A DNA stretch of 64,000 nucleotides from Bolinopsis microptera. Its lineage: Eukaryota; Ctenophora; Tentaculata; Lobata; Bolinopsidae. The notes under the pieces were generated by a model, which had not been told where the DNA came from, ran no database searches, and was given only the letters and a program-made list of their open reading frames with translations. Shown in pieces: positions 21,141-32,888 of the stretch. Numbering within the stretch: position 1 is the stretch's first letter; the number at the start of each line of letters is the position of its first letter. A program made the position numbers and the translations under genes. The stretch covers positions 7,311,246 to 7,375,245 of the forward strand of contig NC_087081.1 in NCBI RefSeq assembly GCF_026151205.1. Direction: 5' to 3'.

Positions 21141-22380
21141 CGCGCTACGTTTAAACTAATAAACCTACAAGACTGGGGTACCCCACTCCCAACCAAGCCA
21201 TTAGCCATACCAACTGTCAGTGGTGCCATAAAATCTTGGCAAGGGCCGGCGGAAAGGGCCAACATTTTTAGGCTCATTTGGTCAATCCGTCATTGCATTC
21301 TCCTTCTTTGCACCCTTTTTGAAACCTATTATTGTTAGTATATTTTCAAAATTTAAAGGATTTTATCCTTTGACCCCTAAATTGGCACAACAAATCCAAA
21401 ATCTTGCTTGATTTATCATTTCACTTAATTATGAATATGATTTCACATTATTATATTTAAATCCTGAAAACAAACTTTCTGAAATTTTTCCAAAGAATAC
21501 AATATGAGAATATGGGACCGTTCACATAATCAGCAGCCGAGGGGGTAGGGGTGGTTTCAGGTTTGGAAATACTGACGGTTGGTGACGGTTGGTGACGTCA
21601 GCAGAAATTTTATTAACAATAAAATTAAAACTTTGCTAATTTCCTTAATGTTAGTACTTCGGTGAACTAAACTCTGTTGACCAACTGTTTAAATCAGTCG
21701 CTTAAGCGATTAGTAATTACTAATCTTCCCTGCCTACACTCGTCAGCATTTCTATACGAAAAACTTACTAATCGTACTAATCAACTGTCAAAGTCAAGGC
21801 GTAATCAATCAAAACGTGAAAAATCGAAAATAAGTTCAAAGTTAAGTAATAAATTGGAAAGGATATAATATGGTTTATTAAGTATAGCTGCGGTTAGTTT
21901 ACTACCGCCCTCATCAGATACAAATTTCACATGCGTCAGGGCAATTGTTTCATATTTTAGCTCAAACTTGACTCTCCTTCAAAGTTTTACCTACATGTTG
22001 GTTTTGTACCCGTAAACTCTTTATAACTTTCACGTCTTTGTTTTTTTTGAGTCAGTCGATACTTTCCTTCATCGCATCATGACTTAATACCACCTAGTCA
22101 TATAGTATATAGTACTATTATAATATATAATACGGTACTATTATAATTAGAACTATTATATTATACTCTAATAGGGTCACTTTACCGGACATTAAATGAA
22201 CGGACATAATTATGAACGCTCGAGGGCATTCAAAACCATCAAAAATTGTTCTACAATAATAGGAAGAAAAGCAGTCGTTACGGTTAAGCAGTAAAAATGT
22301 CAAAATATCTGAACTATATATCAGTGTCTATGATTATGAAAGTTGTTTAAAAACAACAGATACGAAATATGTTTCGACAA
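21141..22380. other. Intergenic, nothing recognised
   Basis: AT-rich sequence with an ACGGTTGGTG tandem duplication near 21576-21596. No exons or RNA genes that I can support. Confidence 0.45.
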
Positions 22381-22383
22381 GAG

Positions 22384-22640
22384 TTAGTATAACTCGGAAA
22401 CCAAAGGGTTTGAGACCTTGAAACCTTTATTCGCCTACATTAATGTGCTCTTTCCGGTCATTTTGATGGGGGTTTTGATCTTCTAAAACCTTTTATAAAT
22501 AAAGTTACAAAATTCTGATTTTTTGGCTTCGTGACACAGTTTTTAGCTTATAACTTGAAAACTAAATGGTTTGAGACCTTGAAACCTTTATTTGCCCTAT
22601 TAATGTGCTCATTTTGGTCATTTTGATGTGGTCATTGACC
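22384..22640. repeat. Two diverged direct copies of a ~90-bp unit
   Basis: The phrase GGTTTGAGACCTTGAAACCT recurs at about 22408 and 22569, followed in both by ATTAATGTGCTC and GGTCATTTTGATG. The spacing is about 160 bp. It could be a remnant of a satellite or of a duplicated element. Confidence 0.55.
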
Positions 22641-23282
22641 TCAATTAGTCAATCATAAGCATAGTTAGACACATTTGAAGCATCCTTCAGTCGCGATTGG
22701 GTAACTCAACTTCAAAGCGATTTACATTATCAGGATTACACTTATAGATGGAGAGGGAGAGAAGGTAAATTGTAACTTTATCTGCAGTAATATACTAGGA
22801 GGTGACCCAAATTATTAAAATACACCACCTAGATATTTAGAGCTATGAGCTGTGAGAGGATATCTATCATTATCTCACTACTATAATGTAATGTCCGGAT
22901 GTAATAGCAGTATATAGTGGATTAGAGTATGCTATGTACAATATGCATAACTGTCAACACTTCCAGTTAGCTGCTAGGAATCCATGTTGTAGTTTCAATT
23001 GCCACTGTTACGAGTTTATTGTGAACAAGTTGCTGAATCTTCCATTTGTGTCGGCCGATTATTTCACCCGGCAGATAACACTGCTTCACGCCCATATCAA
23101 ATCATTATGTCAATGTGTGCACTATACTATATGTATGCACTAATACTAATATTGATATTCTTTAGTTAATAATAATCGTTTACAGCATTCACACATTACG
23201 TCAGCAACATTTTGCGGAAGCTCCCTCCTCTCTGTTGTAAACTATCTGCCTTGTATCCGTTTACTCACCCACTCTGCCCATT
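22641..23282. other. Intergenic, nothing firmly recognised
   Basis: One short open frame (22934-23143) is cysteine- and histidine-rich but has no splice context or family resemblance. From about 23220 on, the sequence matches the flank of the minisatellite unit (CTGCCTTGTATCCGT). Confidence 0.4.
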
Positions 23283-23375
23283 GTAATTATATCAATCAGG
23301 TAACCAGGTAACCAGTTACCCAGGTAACCAGGTACCCAGGTAAACAGGCAACCAGGTAACCAGGTAACCAGGTTA
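23283..23375. repeat. GGTAACCA minisatellite, first short array
   Basis: About ten 8-bp units of CAGGTAACCAGGTAACCA type lead into TTACACACTCTCTGCC. They are the truncated start of the same higher-order unit repeated downstream. Confidence 0.8.
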
Positions 23376-23486
23376 CACACTCTCTGCCTTGTATCCGTCT
23401 ACTCACCCACTCTGCCCACTCCCCTTGTAACAATGTTAATACTCACATTAAAGCATCAATCAGTAATAATTACCCAGTACTATATG

Positions 23487-23639
23487 CAGAGTGGGCCAGA
23501 GAAAACTGAACATTATAATTTCAGCTTTCAAAATATGTGTGTATATTCAGCTGGGGATGATGAGGTGAAGAGGTGTTTCATTGCTCCGTTATCAAATAAG
23601 AGCACCATGAAAATGATCAGATTTCTCTGGCCAACCCTG
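23487..23639. mobile_element. 153-bp MITE, copy 1
   Basis: Begins CAGAGTGGGCCAGAGAAA and ends with the imperfect complement TTTCTCTGGCCAACCCTG. The termini resemble the CAGGGTGGGCC ends of the mariner-like MITE at 7472-8238. It forms the constant part of a larger tandem unit together with the adjoining minisatellite. Confidence 0.7.
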
Positions 23640-24074
23640 GCAACCAGGCAACCAGGCAACCAGGTGACCAGGCAACCAGGTGACCAGACAACCAGGCGAC
23701 CAGGCAACCAGGTGACCAGGCAACCAGGTGACCAGGCAACCAGGTGACCAGGCAACCCTGGCAACCAGGCAACCAGGCAACCAGGCAACCAGGTAACCAG
23801 GCAGCCAGGCAACCAGGCAACCAGGCAACCAGGTGACCAGGCAACCAGGTGACCAGGCAACCATGTAACCAGGCAACCAGGCAACCAGTCAACCAGGCAA
23901 TCAGGCAACCAGGCAACCAGGCAACCAGGCAACCAGGCAACCAGGCAACCAGGCAACCAGGAAACCAGGCAACCAGGCAACCAGGTAACCAGGTAACCAG
24001 GCAACCAGGCAACCAGGTAACCAGGTAACCAGGTAACCAGGTAACCAGGTAACCAGGTAACCAGGTAACCAGGT
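23640..24074. repeat. AACCAGGC/AACCAGGT minisatellite, main array
   Basis: About 54 units of 8 bp (GCAACCAG, GTAACCAG, GTGACCAG variants). The array starts directly at the MITE end CAACCCTG. Long minus-strand frames reading PGCLVAWLPG repeats come from the 24-bp codon periodicity and are not genes. Confidence 0.92.
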
Positions 24075-24185
24075 TACACACTCTCTGCCTTGTATCCGTC
24101 TACTCACCCACTCTGCCCTCTCCCCTTGTAACAATGTTAATACTCACATTAAAGCATCAATCAGTAGTAATTACCCAGTACTATG

Positions 24186-27100
24186 CAGAGTGGGCCAGAG
24201 AAAACTGAACATTATAATTTCAGCTTTCAAAATACGTGTGTATATTCAGCTGGGGATGATGAGGTGAGGAGGTGATTCATTGGAACATCCACGACTCGGT
24301 TATGAGCCAAGAAGGGCCCAAAATGGAAGACAGTGACTTTGTCAACATCCTGACACAAAGCAGCGTCTTTTGCCTGCAAGAAACCAAACAGGAGTTTTTT
24401 CTCCCCAACTATGAGTGCTTCAACAGCACAAGAAAAGGCTCTCGATCGGGTGGAATTTGCATTGGGGTACATCGCTCAATTTCAAAACAAGTAAAGCTAG
24501 TCAAAACAAATTGCCCTGACTTCCAAGCTATTACTTTCTATCCCAATGATATGGAAAACAAGTTCACCATCATCAATGTCTACGACTCACCAGAGCAGTC
24601 GTCGTACAAGTCAAAACGCAAGGCTGGAGATGGCTCCCCTTACATGACAACATTAGAGCACCTCCTTGACTTTAAAGCTCAGAATCCCGATCTTGGCAAG
24701 ATCTTGCTGGTGGGTGACCTAAATGCCCGTACTGGAAACACAAACTTCGACTTTGAAGATGACGACCCTAACTCTGAACCAGATGAAATCCCCTCCAGCC
24801 ATCCAAAGACTAGCGGGAGAGTAAGCAAGGATCAAGTACTTAACTCTAGGGGTAACCTACTGTTAGATTTCCTCGCTTGTAATCGACTATCACTGCTAAA
24901 TGGTAATACACTGGGAGACATCTTTGGGGAATATACCTCTGTCAACTACAATGGTGCCAGCGTAGTTGACTATATGGCAGTCACACCTGAATTGTTGGAA
25001 TCAGTGCTGTCATTCCAAGTGCAGAATCTTAACAAATTTTCTGACCACAAGCCGTGCATCTGCAAAATAAAGCACAAACACAACTTGGTTGATGCAGAGG
25101 ATCTACTTGAAACACTAGAAGACGCACCTAAAAAATACAAATGGGATAATGAGGACGAGAAACTTCAATTTCAGTTTCATGCGATCCAGAACTCGCCAGA
25201 ATTTGTTCAGAAAATAACCCGAATCGCGGAAACCCAATGCACAGACAGAAAACAAGTTTTGTGTCTTAATGAAGAACTCGTATCTATCTTCCAAGACATT
25301 GCCGATGTTATTCTTCCGACAAAGGGTCCGAGGAACAAGCCAGATAGGAAAATAGTGAGCGGAAAAAGAAAAAGGAGACAAAGGATGAAGCCCAAAGCTC
25401 CGTGGTTTGATATAAGCTGTATAAACGGCAAGCGGGAGTTGAACAAACTGTCCAAAAGTTACGGCAAAAATCCTACGAATAAAAAACTCAGAGACTCTTA
25501 CTATGAAAGTCGACGATCATATCGGAAACTCATAAATCTTAAAAAGTCTGCATTCATAGAGGACCTATGTAGTGACATCGAACGAGGCAAAAATATTAAC
25601 TGGTCCCGTTTCAAGAGGCTTAAAGATATGAAGACAAATGGAAGCAAATTGGACGTCTTTGATATGCTTAACTTCAGCAAATTCTTCAAAGAGCTGTATA
25701 GTAAACCATCGATCAGCCCAAAAGAAAATAAAAGAACTACAAGACGAAATGGACAGAGATGCCACCCAGCAAACACTCACAGAAATCCTTGACCAAGACA
25801 TCAGCTCCGAAGAACTGTTGGCTTGTACTCGAGTGCTCAAGAAAGGGAAAGCAGTGTCGGAGGATTTAATCCCCAATGAATTTCTCAAACTCTCTGGAAA
25901 ACATATGCAGTGCGCTATACTGCATCTCTTTAACCTATGTTTATCACACAGAGTTTATCCCTGGGGAACATCTGTTGTGACGCCTCTGCACAAAAAAGGC
26001 AACATCTACGATCCCAACAACTATAGGGCAATTGCAGTAGCCAGCAACGTGGGAAAACTGTTTGCAAGTATTCTCCTCCAGAGACTTATAAAATTCCGTG
26101 CTGAGACAAACCCTGACACCCCCAATCAACTGGGGTTTTGCAAAAACGCGCAAACAGCAGATCATATATTGACACTGTCGACTTGCATAGAAAAATATGT
26201 AACAGCTAACAAAGGCAGATTGTTCTCCTGTTTTGTTGACTACGCCAAAGCGTTTGATACAGTCTGCCGGGAGGCACTCTTGTACAAACTCTGGAAACTA
26301 GGCATCAAAGGAAGATTCTTTGGTTGCATGGAGTTCATGTACACAAACTCCAAAGCAAAAATCAAGCTCTTGAACAAGCTCTCTGAAAAGATCGATGTTC
26401 TTTGCGGGACTGAACAAGGACACCCCATGTCTCCAGAACTCTTCAAATGCTTCATACACCAACTATCAGAAGACCTTAATTCTATGGAAAATGTCGAAGT
26501 ACCGTTACTGAAAAGTACTAGAGTAACCCACCTCCTCTGGGCCGATGACCTGATTCTGTTGGCTCTCGATCAAGAGAGTCTTCAAAGAATGTTAGAAGTT
26601 TTACACACCTACTGTCAAGAGTGGGGGTTATCGGTTAACATATCAAAAACAGCAATTATGGTGTTTAACCGGGCAGGACGGGTGCTCAAGGACAGTACTA
26701 ATTTTGTCTACGGGGAAATGACCTTGCCATCAGTGCGTGAGTACACATATCTTGGAATTACGTTCACACTCACGGGATCATTAAAACTTGCTCAGATAAA
26801 GCTTAGACAAAAAGGGCTCCGGAGCTACTTCTCTCTCAAGAGTATGCTTGACCTTCGATACCTCCGGAAGACAACTGTGTTTAAGCTTTTCGACACTCTG
26901 ATTGTTCCTGTTCTATCCTACGGGTGTCAGATCTGGCTTCCCATGACAAATTTCATGTCTATCTTTGCTTCGGGGAGTTATCCGGCTACTCAGGATACAG
27001 CAAAAGACCCCCTGGAGAAAGTTCACCTATCATTTATGAAATGGACTATGAATGTCAACAAATCGACTTCAAACACCGCTGTGTGGGGTGACACTGGAAG

Positions 27101-28101
27101 ATACCCGCTTGCCATCGAGCTTACGTCCCAAGTCTATAGCTACCTCGGGAGGTTGGAGGGACTGGACAAAGAGGGATGCTCTTCTTTAGTGAGGCACGCT
27201 TACGCCGAGCAGAGGGATCTGAAACTGTTATGTTTCTCCCGGCTGGAATCCACCAAGAACACAGTGAAAGAACTGACAGGAGGAAGTGATATTTCAAACC
27301 CGCACAAAATCAGCGAGGCTATGAAAACCCTTTTCGTTCAACAATGGAACAAAGAGCGAAAACTCAACAGAAAACTAGGATTCTACAACCTCATCAAGGC
27401 AAGCTTCGGTTGCGAAACATACCTGTCGATCAACTTACGGCCACAGCAGACTAGGAGACTTGCGCAACTCAGAACAAGCTCGCATCAATACAACATCGAA
27501 ACTGGAAGACACCGCATGCATCGACAAAAACTTTCGAATAGGGCATGCAAACACTGTTCTACTACAGATGTGGAGTCACTCGATCTTCTTCTAGAGCTTC
27601 CTTTCCCTGATCCAATCATCGAAGATGAACTTCATGTATTGCGTACTTGCCCTCTCTATGAAGATCTCCGCCACTGTTTGTCCCAACAAAGTAAAACATT
27701 ACTCTTCTCTGACATTGGACAGATCTTCGCACACCCTACAACCATCGGAGACCTAGGAAGGTTCCTTACCAAAGCTCATGAACGAAGATTCCCTAAAGCG
27801 TCCTCCAAACAAATTCCTAACATTAACAATATTGCCAAATTATAATCTATGACTCGGAACACTTTCAGAAAAGTTCATTTAAATTATTAAGTATTTTGAA
27901 TCTCACTCTTAAGATTTACGGGGTTCATTGTATATATATACTTTATGACTTTTGGGTAAATTTATTTTTTTATATCTGGTCAGACATTACCATTGTAATT
28001 TGACTTTTGAATCGTTTAATCCGTTTAATCCGTTTAATCCGTTTGCTCCGTTATCAAATAAGAGCACCATGAAAATGATCAGATTTCTCTGGCCAACCCT
28101 G
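24186..28101. mobile_element. 153-bp MITE, copy 2, split by a LINE
   Basis: The left part is 24186-24282 and the right part about 28045-28101. Joined, they match copies 1 and 3. The 3.8-kb LINE lies at the TTCATTG/CTCCG junction. Confidence 0.75.
24283..28044 (+). mobile_element. Nearly full-length non-LTR retrotransposon (LINE), one frameshift
   Basis: An APE-type endonuclease comes first: WNIHDSV near the start, CLQETK, VGDLNARTG, VVDYMAV and SDHKP, so the catalytic Glu, Asp/Asn and Ser-Asp-His are all present. A reverse transcriptase follows: FVDYAKAFDTV, GTEQGHPMSPELF, and WADDLILLA as the catalytic ADD box. Near the C-terminus is a Cys/His cluster (CKHCSTTD...ELHVLRTCPLYEDL). The two halves are in different frames. 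The shift falls in the A-rich stretch near 25717-25737, which is either a one-base indel or a frameshift site. The stop is near 27843. The 3' tail is about three CGTTTAATC repeats and not poly-A. The clade is uncertain. Confidence 0.88.
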
Positions 28102-28372
28102 GCAACCAGGCAACCAGGTAACCAGGCAACCAGGCAAACAGGCAACCAGGCAACCAGGCAACCAGGTAACCAGGCAACCAGGCAACCAGGCAACCAGACA
28201 ACCAGGCAACCAGGCAACCAGGCAACCAGGCAACCAGGCAACCAGGCAACCAGGCAACCAGGCAACCAGGCAACCAGGCAACCAGGCAACCAGGTAACCA
28301 GGTAACCAGGCAACCAGGCAACCAGGTTACCAGGCAACCAGGCAACCAGGTAACCAGGTAACCAGGTTACAC
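28102..28372. repeat. AACCAGGC minisatellite, third array
   Basis: About 33 units of GCAACCAG/GTAACCAG, again beginning exactly at the MITE end CAACCCTG. It ends in the same TTACACACTCTCTGCC flank as the first two arrays. Confidence 0.92.
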
Positions 28373-28478
28373 ACTCTCTGCCTTGTATCCGTCTACTCAC
28401 CCACTCTGCCCTCTCCCCTTGTAACAATGTTAATACTCACATTAAAGCATCAATCAGTAGTAATTACCCAGTACTATG

Positions 28479-28631
28479 CAGAGTGGGCCAGAGAAAACTG
28501 AACATTATAATTTCAGCTTTCAAATTACGTGTGTATATTCAGCTGGGGATGATGAGGTGAAGAGGTGATTCATTGCTCCGTTATCAAATAAGAGCACCAT
28601 GAAAATGATCAGATTTCTCTGGTCAACCCTG
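28479..28631. mobile_element. 153-bp MITE, copy 3
   Basis: Same length and termini as copy 1 (CAGAGTGGGCCAGAG ... CTCTGGTCAACCCTG). No minisatellite follows this copy; the sequence changes to TTTAATAGTTACC directly after the terminus. Confidence 0.7.
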
Positions 28632-29425
28632 TTTAATAGTTACCACATACGTCAGGAAGAATGCACACATACCCACCCAGTTCTCCCTTTCTAGTCTGCA
28701 CCCACTCTGAGATGATGGTCCATTAGCATGTTACCACGTGATGTCCAAATAAGGAGTTTGGTCCATTAGCATGTTCCTTAATGGTCGTGTGATATTACAC
28801 GTGATTGAGACAAATTGAGAACCCCTTCATCCACTGTAGGTTATTTTTGAGTATTTTAGACATAATGTTGAGTTAAAATTACAAAGCTTTTCAAAGTCCC
28901 TCCCACCAAGCCCCTCCCTTTTAGGCAGGCTAACGCGTGAACTGTTGGTCAGCTGATGTACCAGCTGATGTACCACGTGATGAACTAAACCCATGATGTT
29001 AATCGTGCTGACCTCATATTATACTCACATTATATACTGTTATACTAGTGAATTCCTTGACACCTGTATAAACGTTGACTTGTTGGTTGTTTTATAGATT
29101 TTGTATGCTCCGTGTTGTCGTATCAATCCTTCTCAGTTTAATGATATTTGTATCTATAATCTATGAACTATTACGCCATGTAATGCTATGATTCACAATA
29201 CTTCCCATTAAAACCATTTAGAGCGAACTTCGATACTTTGATGTATGTATCAATTGTATCTGTAGTATCATTATTAAGTTTTAGTTTAATTTGCTGAAAT
29301 AGTTTGATATTTAAATTTGCTAACATATCTATTATCTTTATTAATCTTATCATTTACCTCGAACTACTTATTTCCTTCTCGATTTAGGATCTACAGGACC
29401 AGTGTGAATTGTGAATTGTATCTGG
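28632..29425. other. Upstream region of the unrecognised gene
   Basis: It contains an ACGTGATG(T/C)CCA(A/T)ATAAGGAGTTT phrase near 28737 that recurs near 58932, in both cases just downstream of a MITE end. A tandem AGCTGATGTACC lies near 28951-28974, and several CACGTGAT words are present. No exon was found before 29430. Confidence 0.45.
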
Positions 29426-29429
29426 AGAA

Positions 29430-31630
29430 ATGACACCACAGCCACCCACAAGACCAACTACTGCTCCTTCATCAAGAAATGCAGTGGTCCCTTCCTCGAG
29501 ACAAAAGTCTCTTCCTTCATCAAGGCAAACAGTTGCTCCTTCATCAAGACATACAGTTGTTCCTGTATCAAAGCAAACGTCTGCTCCTTCATCAAGGCAA
29601 GCAAGTACTCCTTCTAGACAGACAAATACTATTTCAATTAGGCAAAAAATTGCTCCTTCATCAAGACAAACTATTGTAACTTCACCAAGACAGTCATCTG
29701 CTCCTTCATCACAACATCACCCGAATGCTCCTTCATCAAGGCAGCCTGCTGTATCTTCCAAACAACTTCACTACGAGGCAGACCGGTTAAATATGGCTGC
29801 AAACAGCAACAACGATCAGGTGTGTATACGTATTTTAAAACTTACTCAATTATACACTTCATTAGCTTATAAACGGTGATAAATTATATCGTATACTGGA
29901 AATACGATGAAGTGAACCTTTTGTTTTTTAATAGGAGGGAGAGGGCTCAGGTCGGCGAAGTACTGCTGCTTTGTTGATTGAGAGTGTTAACCGTACCGTG
30001 TTGGACAATTCAGAGTTACCAGTCATGCCAGTATGTCCGGTCATACCCGTACTATGTCAGGCAGTACTACACATACCAGTATGTCAGGAAGCACTACACA
30101 TATAATTGTTAAAAAAAATCTAGAGCCATCGATCAGACATCATAGCTTTATCAAAATTAATTTAGATTTTAGATTTGAACTTTTGGACAATCTTCGATCG
30201 AATACAGATTTGCGATAAATACAAATGTTGAATAAATAGATACTCTTCAGATAAGTTATAGATTCCAAATTGTAATTTTAGCCATTTAACAAACCATAAT
30301 ACCAGATGTCATGAAATTATGGCACCAAGATCATGGATAATTAAAAGTTTTGATTTAGCCCGAATCACTGCTTGTTAACATCGACACGACTAGAGCAACT
30401 AAAGGTTTCCGAGGCAGGTTATATCTCGACAATTCTAAACTTTGTAAAAAAGATGTCGCTAACATTGCAATTATGTGACAAATCCGACCTTCTTTTTACC
30501 ACAAAATTGTTCAATAAACCTTGTTTATCTGTACTAGGAGAGATTGGACAACCTGAAACTGGACAACCGCACTACCGAGCAACCTTCCGACCTCATCTTG
30601 CGAGCCATGAACGAGACACGAAACATCGAGAGGCTGAGCTTATCAGTTGGTAAATATTAGTAACCAGGTAACCAGGTAACCAGTTAACCAAGTAACCAGG
30701 TAACCAAGTAACCAGGTAACCGAGTAACCAGGTAACCAAGTAACCAGGTAACATCGAGAGACTAAACTTATCAGTTGGTAAATATTATCAGTTGGTAGTG
30801 TCAATATTTAATAACATTACTAATATTGTTAAGTTGTAGAAAAATCAAGTTGTAGAGAATTCCTCGATGAGAAAAAATATATACATACATATAAAACATA
30901 TACATACATATAAATCATTCCATCTTGTGGGCCAAAGTTCCTAGATTAGTTACTTCCACACACCCTATTACCCCTCTATTTCCCATACTATACTATACAA
31001 ACGGTTAATTGTGCAGGCAATGACCACAGCGAGGACCCTGCTCTAAAAATGGAGGTACAGAAGTCGGCAGCTGTTCTGAACAAAAGTCTTAAACAGCTCA
31101 TGACGACCACAATTGCAGACAGTCTTAATATGACCATGTTAGTTTACAGACTATTACCTTATATGGTAGTGTCACTATGGTGATGTTATCTTATATGGTA
31201 GTGTCACTATTGTGATGCTACCTAATATGTTAGTGTCACTATGGTGATGCTACCTTATATGGTAGTGTCACTATTATGATGCTACCTAATATGGTAGTGA
31301 AACTACGTTGATGTTACCTTATATAGTCAATTTAATTAATATGACTTCCATGACAATTGCAGACTTATGACTATGTTATGGTGTAATTTTATCAATACCT
31401 TAGTTTACATTGAAGATGACATGTTGATTTATAGGCTTCAAAATACTTTATCACTTCTTACTTTATTATCGCAGTGACATTATGTAGTTTAAATTATGCA
31501 CTAGCCTCATATTTACAATTTAATCATTTTCAGTTTGGAAGCACACACCGCACAGACAGACAGTAGAATCACCATGTTGAAGAGTCTTCTTGATGATCAC
31601 GGTATCGATAGTGGGTTATTATTTGATTGA
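29430..31630 (+). CDS. Unrecognised protein with Ser/Pro repeats and helical C-terminus
   Basis: Five exons with fully consistent phases: 29430-29819, 29935-30030, 30538-30649, 31017-31137 and 31534-31630 (stop TGA 31628-31630), about 272 aa. Residues 1-130 are low complexity, built on repeated APSSRQ-like hexads with many Ser, Pro, Thr and Arg and almost no acidic residues. The remaining ~140 residues are charged and likely helical (RSTAALLIESVNRTVLD; LRAMNETRNIERLSLSV; MLKSLLDDHGIDSG at the end). No signal peptide or membrane span is seen. This looks like a disordered basic tail joined to a short coiled-coil or adaptor module. I do not know the family. Confidence 0.72.
30658..30755. repeat. 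GGTAACCA minisatellite in intron 3
   Basis: Eleven or so 8-bp units (GTAACCAG, GTAACCAA). The following AACATCGAGAGACTAAACTTATCAGTTGGTAAAT repeats the end of exon 3 and its donor, so exon 3's 3' end has been partly duplicated downstream of the array. Confidence 0.75.
31145..31325. repeat. ~32-bp tandem repeat in intron 4
   Basis: About five copies of TTACCTTATATGGTAGTGTCACTATGGTGATG with small changes. Confidence 0.8.
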
Positions 31631-32780
31631 TAAACCAATTATATATCTAATTAGTCGGTTGATCAAGTAAATAATTTGTTACTTAAAAGTTAAAGGAAAC
31701 TGTTTATTAGATAAAATCCCTGATTTTACGATTATTTGGTTTTGAAGCGTCATTCATATGTACCTTTTTGATTTCTTGGATGTTTTTGTTGTTAAAATTA
31801 TTAACATTTAAAAAAAAGTTTAAAAGCCATCATAAAATACGGTACAGCCAATGCAATATTCTTTTTGTGTTTTTAAAATTTTATTTTGTTTTCATAATTA
31901 TAAGATATTGATTTTAATTTTTCTAAAATAACTCAAGATTGTTCTTATTATAAATTGGCATACTAGTATTTTCATATATTTCACAAAGCTTGTGTCATGT
32001 GCAAAATTATCAGAGTCTAATTCAAAATTAAACAAATACATTTTAATGGATGCAATTATAATGTTTCACGTAATTACACGCTATAAAGAAAATATAACTT
32101 ATCTGAATCATTATAAAATCTCATACAATTTATTATTTATACTGAATTTTACTCAATTGTTACTATCAGCAGTGTCGTAAACTTTTAGTCGTAATACTCA
32201 TAATAACATCAATCATTTATTGTATTGATAACTCTTAAGTTAATGTGTTTAAAAAATCAAAATCTTTTAGTTAAATAAAATTAAAATTGTGACAAATTTT
32301 CAGCCAACACAAGTAATTACCCTAATTTCGTCATCGTCATTAATAGTTAATTTTAGAATATTTCAAATAACAATATTCAGATTAAGATCCCAAAACATAT
32401 TTTATTTTATGCATTACTTATGACGCATAAATCGCTGGACTTAGTTATCGATCCTTCGGGTTCCTGTAAGTGCTGGTGCCGGCCATGGTTGTCCGAAGTA
32501 AAAGAAAAAGGGTGGGTTTTATAGACGACCCTGCTGCCTTGCAGCTAAACAACGTAAAGTAAAGTAAAGTAAATACATCATTTAACATCATTTAAAAGAA
32601 TTTTGATGTGTTTAACGACTTAAAATTAAATAAATAACTGTGAAAATAAAAGAAAGCTCCAATAACTTGCTAAAGTCGCATTGTTATTTTGCCTCTGCTT
32701 CAACCATAATAAAATAATCATCGATAATTATTAAACACTAATCAACAACACAAGGGAAATCAAGAAATTGTTAACAGTAA
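31631..32780. other. AT-rich intergenic
   Basis: Very AT-rich sequence with no exon. A short GC-richer patch near 32440-32550 (CCTTCGGGTTCC; GTGCCGGCCATGG) is followed by an (AGTAA)n stretch. It might be a degraded SINE, but no tRNA-like boxes were recognised. Confidence 0.45.
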
Positions 32781-32888
32781 TTAAAAATGTTAAAGATGTT
32801 CACTCCTCCAGAATGGATCACCATGATGCCATTGATTACCATGGTTACCATGTTGGCAACGGTCACCATGGTTACCATGGTTACGCTT

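Noticed and set aside
23528-24134. Several overlapping minus-strand frames of 77-158 codons reading Pro-Gly-Cys-Leu-Val-like repeats
   Set aside because: They are produced by the 8-bp minisatellite (24 bp = 8 codons) and have no independent start, splice or domain context.
25638-25740. An independent start for the LINE reverse-transcriptase frame at 25638
   Set aside because: The frame before ~25725 has no reverse-transcriptase or linker character, and the endonuclease frame reads through this stretch sensibly. A frameshift explains it better.
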